From: an uncultured Clostridia bacterium
GTDB lineage: Bacteria > Bacillota > Clostridia > Saccharofermentanales > Saccharofermentanaceae
Direction: 5' to 3'
Length of the DNA stretch: 32,124 nucleotides
Assembly: GCA_947167045.1 (NCBI GenBank)
Contig: CAMVGO010000027.1
Location: 1-32,124 of the forward strand
Both the position numbers and the translations under genes were made by a program. The notes under the pieces are model-generated. The model worked only from the letters and a program-made list of their open reading frames with translations, had not been told where the DNA came from and did no database searches. Positions 22,422 through 29,506 of this stretch are shown here, piece by piece (the stretch's first letter is position 1; the number at the start of each line of letters is the position of its first letter).

Positions 22422-22796
22422 ATGGCCATATTGGAAACCGGCGAAATGTATGTCGAGGCGATATATCTTTTGTCATTGGAATCCGATAAAGTCCGCGGCA
22501 AGGACATCGGCAACCGCATCGGCGTCACCCGCCCTTCCGTAAGCCGCGCCCTTAATTCGCTCAGGGAAAGGGGCCTCGTAAGGAACGACAGCAACGGCTA
22601 CATAAAGCTGACCGAAGGCGGTCTGATCCTTGCAAAGCACATATATGAACGCCACCACCTCCTCACCCGGCATCTGATGTCCCTGGGTGTCGACGAGAAG
22701 ACAGCGGAAGAAGACGCCGACCGCATTGAGCGCTTTATCAGCGACACAACTTTCGATGCTCTGCGGGCATACATGATCAAGAACGGGACGGCGTGA
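22422..22796 (+). CDS. DtxR-family regulator with altered metal site (paralogue 3)
   Basis: A 124-residue DtxR-type protein with helix-turn-helix IGNRIGVTRPSVSRALNSL (about 29-47). It differs from its two paralogues at the primary site. Where they have Cys-Arg-x-Glu-His, it has DADRIER, so the Cys ligand is Asp100 and the His is Arg104; Met9, Glu103 and His78 remain. It may sense another metal (Mn-like hard ligands) or bind DNA without metal. AAAGGAG lies about 12 bases before the ATG. It faces away from the feo operon across a shared regulatory region with three metal boxes. Confidence 0.9.
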   Translation: MAILETGEMYVEAIYLLSLESDKVRGKDIGNRIGVTRPSVSRALNSLRERGLVRNDSNGYIKLTEGGLILAKHIYERHHLLTRHLMSLGVDEKTAEEDADRIERFISDTTFDALRAYMIKNGTA

Positions 22797-22808
22797 GCTG
22801 AAGAGCCA

Positions 22809-23160
22809 AGATATCGTTTTCGGGGAAAAGTATTCATTTCCGATACCTCACGAAGTGCCAAGATATCGTTTTCGGGGAAAAGTATTCAAAAACGATATCG
22901 GGGAAAAGCTCAAGATATCGTTTTTCATGGAATTTATCAAAAAACGATACCTGACGAAGCACCGAGATATCGTTTTCGGGAATATTATTTCAAAAACGAT
23001 ATCTGTCGAAGCACTGAGATATCGTTTTCGGGGAAAAGTATTCAAAAACGATATCGGGGAAAAGCTCAAGATATCGTTTTTCATGGAATTTATCAAAAAA
23101 CGATACCTGAAGAAGCGCAGAGATATCGTTTTCGGGAAATTATCCCGTTTTATTCATTTT
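22809..23160. repeat. Array 2, part A: seven 52-bp-spaced palindromic units
   Basis: AGATATCG occurs at 22809, 22861, 22913, 22965, 23017, 23069 and 23121, every step exactly 52 bp. Units are 40 bp with arms AGATATCGTTTT and AAAACGATATCT (or CGATACCT) and a 12-bp spacer. Units 2-3 (22861-22964) reappear almost unchanged as units 5-6 (23017-23120), showing a 156-bp duplication. Unit 7 begins with the AGATATCG arm but turns into the TTATCCC motif halfway. The array lies between the convergent ends of a DtxR gene and metF. Confidence 0.95.
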
Positions 23161-23333
23161 TCGAGACTTTGGGATAAAAAACGGGCATGAAATTATCCCG
23201 CAGAAAGGTTTTTGGAAGGTTTGGGATAAAAATCGGTCATGAATTTATCCCAAGTGAAGTGCTTTTTTCTATTTGGGATAATTTGCCGTTAAATTTTTAT
23301 CCCAAATCGTGAAAAATGCGGCCTTCGGGATAA
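23140..23333. repeat. Array 2, part B: TTATCCC/GGGATAA units
   Basis: TTATCCC starts at 23140, 23193, 23245 and 23297, and GGGATAA at 23171, 23223, 23275 and 23327: 52-bp steps, one of 53. The segment ATTTTTCGAGACTT just before GGGATAA is also present in array 1, so both arrays come from one source sequence family. Confidence 0.93.
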
Positions 23334-23375
23334 TTTGCCTCTGTGGCGGGATGTTAGTTACGGGTTGTATGGCTA

Positions 23376-23415
23376 AGGTATCGAAATCCGGTAAAACCAC
23401 CCGATTTCGATACCT
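23376..23415. repeat. Isolated 40-bp unit closing array 2
   Basis: AGGTATCGAAAT and ATTTCGATACCT form perfect 12-bp arms around 16 bases. It keeps the 40-bp unit length of the array, but both arms carry the paired change A-T to G-C relative to AGATATCG/CGATATCT, a compensatory change that preserves the dyad. Confidence 0.85.
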
Positions 23416-23475
23416 GCAACTTTTCAGAGACGGTCGCACCCGAAGTCAAACCCGAAAAGCATCCTTCCGTCACGA

Positions 23476-24333
23476 TCACACGATATTCTTTATCCCCTCG
23501 CAGATCCTTCTGGCCACCAGCGGATTATTCATGGTGTAAAGATGTATGCCGCTGATGTCGTTTACGAGCAGGTCGATTATCTGGCTCAGGCAGTAGGACA
23601 TCCCGGCGTCGAAAAGCGCATCTTTGTTGTCTTCGTAACGCGATATTATCTTCTGGAATCTTTTCGGGAACGAGGCGTTGCACAGGGAGACCATCCTCTT
23701 GATCTGCGCCGCATTGATGACGGGCATTACGCCCGGGATGACCGGCACGTCTATGTCCGCGATCTTACATTCCTCGTGGAAGCGGTAGAAGATCTCGTTG
23801 TCGAAAAAGAGCTGCGACAAAAGGACTTCGGCACCCGCGTCGACCTTCTTTTTGAGGCTCTTTATCTCGCTCACCACGCCCGAAGATTCCGGATGACACT
23901 CGGGATAGCACGCGCCCAGAAAGCAGAAATCGTTGTCTGTCTTTAAGTATGAGATGAGATCCGACGAGTGCCTGAAGTCGTTCTTCGCGGGGACGTTCGG
24001 ATTCGGGTCGCCCCTTAAGGCGAGGATGTTTTCGATGCCCTCGTTCTTAAGGACACGGGCGAACTCGTCGATCTCGTTTTTGTCGTAATGCAGGCATGTG
24101 AGGTGTACCACAGGTTCGATCTTATACTCGTACTTGATCTTTTTCGCGAGCTCGATCGTGCGGTTGCAGTTGGACGATCCGCCCGCGCCGAAGGTGACAC
24201 TTATGAAGTCGGGCTTGAGCTCGGACAATACTTCAAGAGTAGCGTCGATGTTGGACAGCTCGGTGTCCTTTTTGGGCGGGAAGATCTCGAAAGAGAGACT
24301 CCTCTTCTTCTGGCAGACCTGTGATACTTTCAT
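23476..24333 (-). CDS. metF: Methylenetetrahydrofolate reductase
   Basis: A 285-residue FAD enzyme that makes 5-methyltetrahydrofolate, the methyl donor for MetE. The N-terminal SFEIFPPK (about 14-21) holds the catalytic Glu, PDFISVTFGAGGS is the family signature, then come HLTCLHYDKNEI, NILALRGDPNPN (the FAD/folate Asp) and ISQLFFD-like LLSQLFFDNE, and PVIPGVMPV near 195. Full length. It starts 3 bases after the metE stop, in one operon with it. The C-terminus faces the 52-bp repeat array. Confidence 0.96.
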   Translation of the reverse strand: MKVSQVCQKKRSLSFEIFPPKKDTELSNIDATLEVLSELKPDFISVTFGAGGSSNCNRTIELAKKIKYEYKIEPVVHLTCLHYDKNEIDEFARVLKNEGIENILALRGDPNPNVPAKNDFRHSSDLISYLKTDNDFCFLGACYPECHPESSGVVSEIKSLKKKVDAGAEVLLSQLFFDNEIFYRFHEECKIADIDVPVIPGVMPVINAAQIKRMVSLCNASFPKRFQKIISRYEDNKDALFDAGMSYCLSQIIDLLVNDISGIHLYTMNNPLVARRICEGIKNIV

Positions 24334-24336
24334 GAC

Positions 24337-26592
24337 TTAACCTCTTATCTGACGGGCAGCCTCGACAAGATTTACGAGGCTCTTCTTCGTCTCTTCATCT
24401 CCCCTGGTCTTAAGTCCGCAGTCGGGATTTACCCAGAGCTTGGAATCTTCGATCTTCTCCCTCATCTTCGTGAGCGCTGCGACGATCTCCTCAACGGAAG
24501 GAACGCGCGGGCTGTGGATGTCGTAGACGCCGGGGCCGACTTCGGTCTTGAAGTTGTTCTCCTTCAGCGAATCAAGGATCTGAAGGTCGGATCTCGATGC
24601 TTCGAAAGTGATGACGTCGGCGTCCATCGCGTCGATCGCGGGGATGATGTCGGTGAACTCGCTGTAGCACATATGCGTATGGATCTGGGTCTCGGGCTTT
24701 ACCTTGCTGTGAACGAGCCTGAACGCAGGGATCGCGAAATCGAGATATTCGCCGTACCAGTCGCTCTTTCTGAGCGGGAGCTTCTCACGGAGCGCAGCCT
24801 CGTCTATCTGGATGATGCCGATGCCGTTCGCCTCAAGATCCAATACCTCGTCCCTTATGGCCAGAGCGATCTGGAGAATGCTTTCCTTGATGGAGATGTC
24901 CTCTCTCGGGAACGACCAGTTGAGGATCGTAACGGGACCCGTGAGCATGCCCTTTACGGGCTTGTCGGTGCAGGACTGCGCGAATTTCGACCACTCAACC
25001 GTGATGGGCGCTCTGCGCGATACATCGCCCCAGATGATCGGCGGCTTGACGTTACGAGTGCCGTAGGACTGCACCCATGCCTTCTCGGTGAAGACATAGC
25101 CGTTCAGGTTCTCGCCGAAATACTCGACCATGTCGTTTCTCTCGAACTCGCCGTGAACGATGACGTCGAGGCCGATCTCCTCCTGCAGCTTTATGCACTC
25201 GGCGATCTTTTTCTTATTGAACTCAACATATTCCTCTTTTGTGATGTTGCCCTTCTTGAAGTCCTGTCTGTTCTTTCTGACGTCCTGAGTCTGCGGGAAC
25301 GAACCGATCGTCGTCGTCGGGAAAAGCGGGAGATTCAGCTTTGCCTTCTGGATCTTTTCGCGCTCTTCGAAAACGGGAAGCCTTACATAGTCAGCATCCG
25401 TGATGGCGGCAACCCTTGCCTGGACATCCTTGTCCTCGCAGTCAACTCTGCCTTCGAAAAGAGCCTGGTTCTTTTTGTATGCTTCGGCATTCTCAAAGTC
25501 TGTGCCGTAAAGTTCTGCGATCTCGCCCAACTCCGTGAGCTTTTCTTCTGCGAATGCGAAATGCTTCTTGTACTCCTCCGCGAGCTTTGTCTCGCTCTCA
25601 AGCGAATAAGGAACGTGCAGGAGCGAGCAGGAAGTGCTTACGACGATGTTTGCGGCATTGATGCCGTTCAGCGTCCCGAGAGACTTTTTGTAGTTGTTTC
25701 TCCAGATGTTCTTGCCGTTTACAACGCCGGCAAAGAGGATCTTGTCAGCGGGGAAACCGTTCTTCTCAACGAGTTCCGCGGTCTTTCTGCCTTCGATGAA
25801 GTCCAGGCCGATTGCGTCGAAATCAAGTGCCGTTACTTCGCCGTAGATGTCTCTGATGTCGCCAAAATATGTTTGCAGAAGAACTTTGACGCCTTTCTTT
25901 TCCGCGAGGATCGAAGTGTATATCTCCTTGAAAAGCGCGATGTCCTCAGCCGACAGATCCCTTACGAGGTAGGGTTCGTCGAACTCGATGAACGATGCGC
26001 CGTTTTCCGCGAGGAGCGATACGAGCTTTATGTATTCTCCGGTAAGGACGGATGAGACGTCGGATATCTTTTTCGAGCCCGTGAACTTCGCAAGCTTGAG
26101 GAACGTGAAAGGTCCAGTGACAGCAACCTTCGTGTCGACGCCGAGTGCCTTTGCCTCAAGATATTCGTCAACGGGCTTGGTGCCTGTGAGCGCGATCACT
26201 GTGTCGTCATCGATCTCGGGGACTAGATAGTGGTAGTTTGTGTTGAACCACTTCTTCAGAGCGAGCGCCTTTACGTTGCCCTCATCGCCCTGATAGCCTC
26301 TTGCCATCGCGAAATATGTTCCGATGTCAGAAAGGCCCAGGTCCTTATATCTCTGCGGAACGATGCCGAAAAGGAAAGCCGTGTCGAGCACGTTGTCGTA
26401 GAACGAGAAGTCATTCGAAGAGATGTACGTGATGCCGGCTTCCTTCTGCTTAAGAAGACTGCCCTTCCTTATCTCTTTCGCGACGGCCAGAAGTTCGTCC
26501 CCGCCGATCTCGCCTCTGAAATATTTCTCGGACGCGAACTTGAGTTCCCTGTCCTTGCCTATTCTGGGATAACCTATAACTGATGTATTCAT
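24337..26592 (-). CDS. metE: Cobalamin-independent methionine synthase
   Basis: A 751-residue MetE, which transfers the methyl of 5-methyl-THF-polyglutamate to homocysteine. The N-terminal half-barrel begins [14 protein letters not shown], and the C-terminal catalytic barrel begins at [12 protein letters not shown]. Zinc ligands are visible in HTHMCYSEF (His and Cys), in a nearby Glu, and in [10 protein letters not shown] (Cys). The ATG at 26592 is chosen because GAGGAGG lies 8 bases upstream; the frame is open to 26655 but would run into the palindrome of the regulator. Divergent from a LysR gene. Confidence 0.96.
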   Translation of the reverse strand: MNTSVIGYPRIGKDRELKFASEKYFRGEIGGDELLAVAKEIRKGSLLKQKEAGITYISSNDFSFYDNVLDTAFLFGIVPQRYKDLGLSDIGTYFAMARGYQGDEGNVKALALKKWFNTNYHYLVPEIDDDTVIALTGTKPVDEYLEAKALGVDTKVAVTGPFTFLKLAKFTGSKKISDVSSVLTGEYIKLVSLLAENGASFIEFDEPYLVRDLSAEDIALFKEIYTSILAEKKGVKVLLQTYFGDIRDIYGEVTALDFDAIGLDFIEGRKTAELVEKNGFPADKILFAGVVNGKNIWRNNYKKSLGTLNGINAANIVVSTSCSLLHVPYSLESETKLAEEYKKHFAFAEEKLTELGEIAELYGTDFENAEAYKKNQALFEGRVDCEDKDVQARVAAITDADYVRLPVFEEREKIQKAKLNLPLFPTTTIGSFPQTQDVRKNRQDFKKGNITKEEYVEFNKKKIAECIKLQEEIGLDVIVHGEFERNDMVEYFGENLNGYVFTEKAWVQSYGTRNVKPPIIWGDVSRRAPITVEWSKFAQSCTDKPVKGMLTGPVTILNWSFPREDISIKESILQIALAIRDEVLDLEANGIGIIQIDEAALREKLPLRKSDWYGEYLDFAIPAFRLVHSKVKPETQIHTHMCYSEFTDIIPAIDAMDADVITFEASRSDLQILDSLKENNFKTEVGPGVYDIHSPRVPSVEEIVAALTKMREKIEDSKLWVNPDCGLKTRGDEETKKSLVNLVEAARQIRG

Positions 26593-26629
26593 TTTTGCTG
26601 CCTCCTCATGTTGCGGATGTTTTTCTTGA

Positions 26630-26647
26630 ATGGGAGTATATTCCCAT
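26630..26647. promoter_or_regulatory. 18-bp palindrome, likely LysR operator
   Basis: ATGGGAGTATATTCCCAT is a near-perfect dyad with 6-bp ATGGGA/TCCCAT arms, 38 bases upstream of the metE start. It lies between metE and the divergent LysR-type gene, the usual place of such regulators' sites. A T-N11-A core can be read in it. Confidence 0.6.
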
Positions 26648-26749
26648 CGATGCAATGGGTAAAATACATAAAACGGACGCTTTGCAATAGTTTTTGTCTA
26701 TACCAAGTGATAAAATCAAGAAAATGACTATCGAAAGGAATCTGCTCCC

Positions 26750-27664
26750 ATGACCATCAAACAGCTCCAATATGTCGTCACAGTCGCAGAGGAAGGCAAC
26801 ATCACCGCTGCTGCAAAGAAGCTCTTTGTCGCCCAGCCGAGCCTCACCAACGCCATCAGGGAACTCGAGAACGAATACAACATCACGATCTTCATGAGGT
26901 CCAACAAAGGCATCAAGCTGACCTCCGAAGGCGAGGAGTTCCTGGGATACGCCAGACAGGTCCTGGAGCAGACGAACCTCATCGAGGAACGCTACAGGGG
27001 CAAGGAGTCCGGCAAGCTCAAGTTCTTCGTCTCGGCACAGCACTATTCCTTCGCTGTCGAGGCTTTCGTGGAGCTCCTCAAGCACAGCGGCGCCGACAAA
27101 TACGAATTCCACATGAGGGAGACACAGACCTTCAACATAATCGACGACGTGGCGCACTTAAGGAGCGAGATCGGCATCCTCTACCTCAACAGGTTCAATG
27201 AAGAGGTAATAATGAAGACTTTAAGGGACAACAACCTGACGTTCACTCCGCTCTTTAAGGCCGAGCCGCACGTCTTCATAGGAAAGAACTCCCCTCTGGC
27301 AAAGAAGAAATACCTTACTTTGGAAGACCTGAAGCCCTACCCCAGGCTCTCCTACGAACAGGGCAACCACAACTCTTTCTATTTCGCGGAAGAGATCCTG
27401 AGCACCGTCGACTGCGACAAGGAACTGGTCGTCCTCGACCGCGCGACGCTCTTCAACATGCTCATTGGACTTAACGGATACACGATCTGCAGCGGCGTGA
27501 TAAACGAGGAACTGAACGGCCCGAACATAATCGCCAAGAAGCTCAAGGTCGACGACTACATGGAGATCGGCTACATACTTCCGGGATCGATCCATCCCTC
27601 GCATCTGACTTCGGAATATATCGAGATATTGACGGCGCTGACGGCAGGGAAAAAGAAGGCGTGA
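26750..27664 (+). CDS. LysR-family regulator of metE-metF (MetR-like role)
   Basis: A 304-residue LysR-type transcription factor. The N-terminal winged helix-turn-helix is typical: MTIKQLQYVVTVAEEGNITAAAKKLFVAQPS, read in parts as TAAAKKLFVAQPSLTNAI at about 19-36. A linker helix and a two-lobed effector domain follow (first lobe strand KLKFFVSAQH, hinge near AEPHVFIGKNSPL). The gene is divergent from metE with a palindrome between them, which points to control of methionine synthesis; the inducer (homocysteine or O-acetylserine in known systems) is an inference. AAAGGAA lies 10 bases before ATG. Confidence 0.88.
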   Translation: MTIKQLQYVVTVAEEGNITAAAKKLFVAQPSLTNAIRELENEYNITIFMRSNKGIKLTSEGEEFLGYARQVLEQTNLIEERYRGKESGKLKFFVSAQHYSFAVEAFVELLKHSGADKYEFHMRETQTFNIIDDVAHLRSEIGILYLNRFNEEVIMKTLRDNNLTFTPLFKAEPHVFIGKNSPLAKKKYLTLEDLKPYPRLSYEQGNHNSFYFAEEILSTVDCDKELVVLDRATLFNMLIGLNGYTICSGVINEELNGPNIIAKKLKVDDYMEIGYILPGSIHPSHLTSEYIEILTALTAGKKKA

Positions 27665-27671
27665 CAGCGCT

Positions 27672-28322
27672 TTAAATTGCCGTTCCCGCGAGTATCTGCT
27701 TTACCGCGACGATCACGAGCGGCATGTACATGAAGACAAGGTTAAGCCTCTGCCACAGACCATCGTTGGCGATCACTGTTTTCGAGAACTCCTCCTTGTC
27801 GGACATAACGAAAAGAACGAAGAACACCAGCGCCAGGACGAAGCATACGACTGACGCGATTCCCGTAAATTTTTCGCCGCTCTTGAAGGACAGGATGGCA
27901 ACAAACAGCGGAACAATGAGGAACAGCATGAAGCCTATGACCGATGCGGCGCCGTGGATCTTTGACGCGGCGGTCACAATGTCCTTCGACTCATTGACAC
28001 TGAAAAAACATGTGAAGATGCACGCGCCGATAGCGAACACCGCGACAAAAATGACCGTGGTAACCGCAAGGCCTTTTGAAACTGAACTGTAGAGACCGTA
28101 AAGCGCGGGGATCGCGGCGAGAAACAGCAGACCCTCGATCAGCATCCAGATGTTAAAAGGAAGCCGCACCGGGCTGTTCGGATTGCCGAGCGCGCTGATG
28201 GACATCTTCGTGATGCTGTATCCCTTATAGAAAAGCGGAAGGATAAGAGAGACCAGTATGTCTCCCGCCATGGCAGCGATGAGGGCATACCAGCCGTATC
28301 CGGTCAGATTATGTAGAACCAC
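27672..28322 (-). CDS. DUF998-type membrane protein
   Basis: A 216-residue membrane protein with about six membrane helices. The loop after the first (SITKMSISALGNPNSPVRLPFN) and the hydrophobic hairpin that follows match the DUF998 layout, a family of unknown role. The start is GTG 28322, overlapping the end of the acetyltransferase gene by 19 bases, with GGGCGACGA as a modest ribosome binding site; a later ATG at 28271 is possible. Co-transcription with the acetyltransferase is likely, but a shared function is not evident. Its end is only 7 bases from the convergent LysR gene. Confidence 0.75.
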   Translation of the reverse strand: MVLHNLTGYGWYALIAAMAGDILVSLILPLFYKGYSITKMSISALGNPNSPVRLPFNIWMLIEGLLFLAAIPALYGLYSSVSKGLAVTTVIFVAVFAIGACIFTCFFSVNESKDIVTAASKIHGAASVIGFMLFLIVPLFVAILSFKSGEKFTGIASVVCFVLALVFFVLFVMSDKEEFSKTVIANDGLWQRLNLVFMYMPLVIVAVKQILAGTAI

Positions 28323-29263
28323 TCGTCGCCCTGCTTTATCTCTTCCTTGACATGCTTATTGCCTGCAGAGTAATACTCCATCTCAGGGTTTTTGATGCTG
28401 ACTCTGGTATCAGAGGGAACGGAACTCGTGATGAAGGTGTTGCCTCCGATAACGGAATTCTTTCCTATGACAGTCTCGCCGCCGAGGATTGACGCTCCGG
28501 CATAGATGACGACGTTGTCTTCGATCGTCGGATGACGCTTTTTGCCGGCGAGCTTCTGGCCGCCCCTTGTCGAAAGAGCGCCAATTGTGACGCCCTGATA
28601 TATCTTTACATTGTCGCCGATCACGGATGTCTCACCGACAACGATTCCGGTGCCGTGGTCGATAAAGAAGAATTTTCCGATGGTCGCGCCCGGATGGATG
28701 TCGATACCGGTCTTCGAGTGTGCAACCTCAGTCATGAGCCTCGGGATGACCGGAACGTTCAAAAGATAAAGTTCATGCGCGAGTCTGTAGGTTGTGATCG
28801 CGATAAGTCCCGGGTATGCGAGGATTATCTCATCAAAGCTGCCTGCGGCGGGATCTCCGTCAAAGGTCGCCAGGAGATCCGTCTCGGCATATTCCCTGAT
28901 CACGGGAATCTTTTCGATGAACGCGCTGCAGATGCGGTAGCTCTCCTCTTCCCTCTCCGCTTCGCTCATGGAACCTCTGAGCTTGCAGAAATCAAGCGCC
29001 AGGAAAACCTGCTTGTTCAGGTGATAGAAGATGTCCTCTATCATGACCGCGATCTCGTTCTTGGGGTTGTATGTCTTGTATGTGCGGTCCTTGAAATAGC
29101 CGGGATAAACCACGAAGAACAGGTTGTTGATGATGTCGATGACCTCATTGCGGTCAGGCTTGTTGTAGATATCGGTGGTATCGATGTTCTTGCCGCCGTC
29201 ATAATCAGATATGACCTTGCTGACAAGGCTCGCGATCTCTTTTTCTCTCGAATTCTGTTCCAT
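28304..29263 (-). CDS. Serine O-acetyltransferase (EpsC type)
   Basis: A 319-residue enzyme of the long serine acetyltransferase group, making O-acetylserine for cysteine synthesis. The N-terminal half is helical (up to about residue 165). The C-terminal left-handed beta helix has the signature GIDIHPGATIGKFFFIDHG with its catalytic Asp-His pair, then GIVVGETSVIGDNVKIYQGVT, and a tail RVSIKNPEMEYY. ATG 29263 is taken; the open frame begins with a TTG at 29284 that lacks a ribosome site, though GAGAG lies 12 bases before the ATG. Its leader carries a terminator-like hairpin. Confidence 0.9.
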   Translation of the reverse strand: MEQNSREKEIASLVSKVISDYDGGKNIDTTDIYNKPDRNEVIDIINNLFFVVYPGYFKDRTYKTYNPKNEIAVMIEDIFYHLNKQVFLALDFCKLRGSMSEAEREEESYRICSAFIEKIPVIREYAETDLLATFDGDPAAGSFDEIILAYPGLIAITTYRLAHELYLLNVPVIPRLMTEVAHSKTGIDIHPGATIGKFFFIDHGTGIVVGETSVIGDNVKIYQGVTIGALSTRGGQKLAGKKRHPTIEDNVVIYAGASILGGETVIGKNSVIGGNTFITSSVPSDTRVSIKNPEMEYYSAGNKHVKEEIKQGDEWFYII

Positions 29264-29306
29264 ATCCGGATGCTCTCTTTCCAAAGTAACGTGTGTATAA
29301 AATCAA

Positions 29307-29334
29307 GCCCGGAAACCGATTACAGATCCCGGGC
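29307..29334 (-). promoter_or_regulatory. Possible attenuator in the acetyltransferase leader
   Basis: GCCCGG/CCGGGC stem with a 16-base loop. In minus-strand sense it is followed by TTGATTTTATAC. It lies between the promoter and the start codon, so as a terminator it would control entry into the gene. No competing antiterminator stem was resolved. Confidence 0.4.
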
Positions 29335-29354
29335 AACTTCTTTTCGATGGGGGT

Positions 29355-29383
29355 AGAGTAACATCTATATCCTACCGTGTCAA
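29355..29383 (-). promoter_or_regulatory. Acetyltransferase promoter
   Basis: Minus-strand TTGACA (29378-29383), 17 bases, TACTCT (29355-29360), about 90 bases upstream of the start codon. Confidence 0.65.
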
Positions 29384-29445
29384 TGCGTTATGACCTTGCG
29401 CCGCCCTGATTAATCTGAATAATTTGACATTTAATTGATGCTGAT

Positions 29446-29474
29446 TTGATGAAACCGCCTCTTACAATTATGGT
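29446..29474 (+). promoter_or_regulatory. Promoter of the solute-binding lipoprotein
   Basis: TTGATG (29446-29451), 17 bases, TATGGT (29469-29474), 32 bases upstream of the ATG. An overlapping TATAGA is an alternative -10. Confidence 0.5.
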
Positions 29475-29506
29475 ATAGATTTTTCGGGGAAATAGGAGAT
29501 AGACGT

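Noticed and set aside
22848..23190. Open frames of 82 to 111 codons running through the array on both strands
   Set aside because: The repeat length of 52 is not a multiple of three, so the translated repeat is only apparent over the duplicated 156-bp block. There is no ribosome binding site.
24514..26055. 513-codon frame opposite metE
   Set aside because: It is antisense to a clear MetE gene with intact motifs; its translation has no recognisable domain. It is a product of codon bias.
26593..26749. SAM or T-box riboswitch in front of metE
   Set aside because: The gap to the divergent LysR gene is only about 157 bases, without a multi-helix leader or terminator; a protein operator explains it better.
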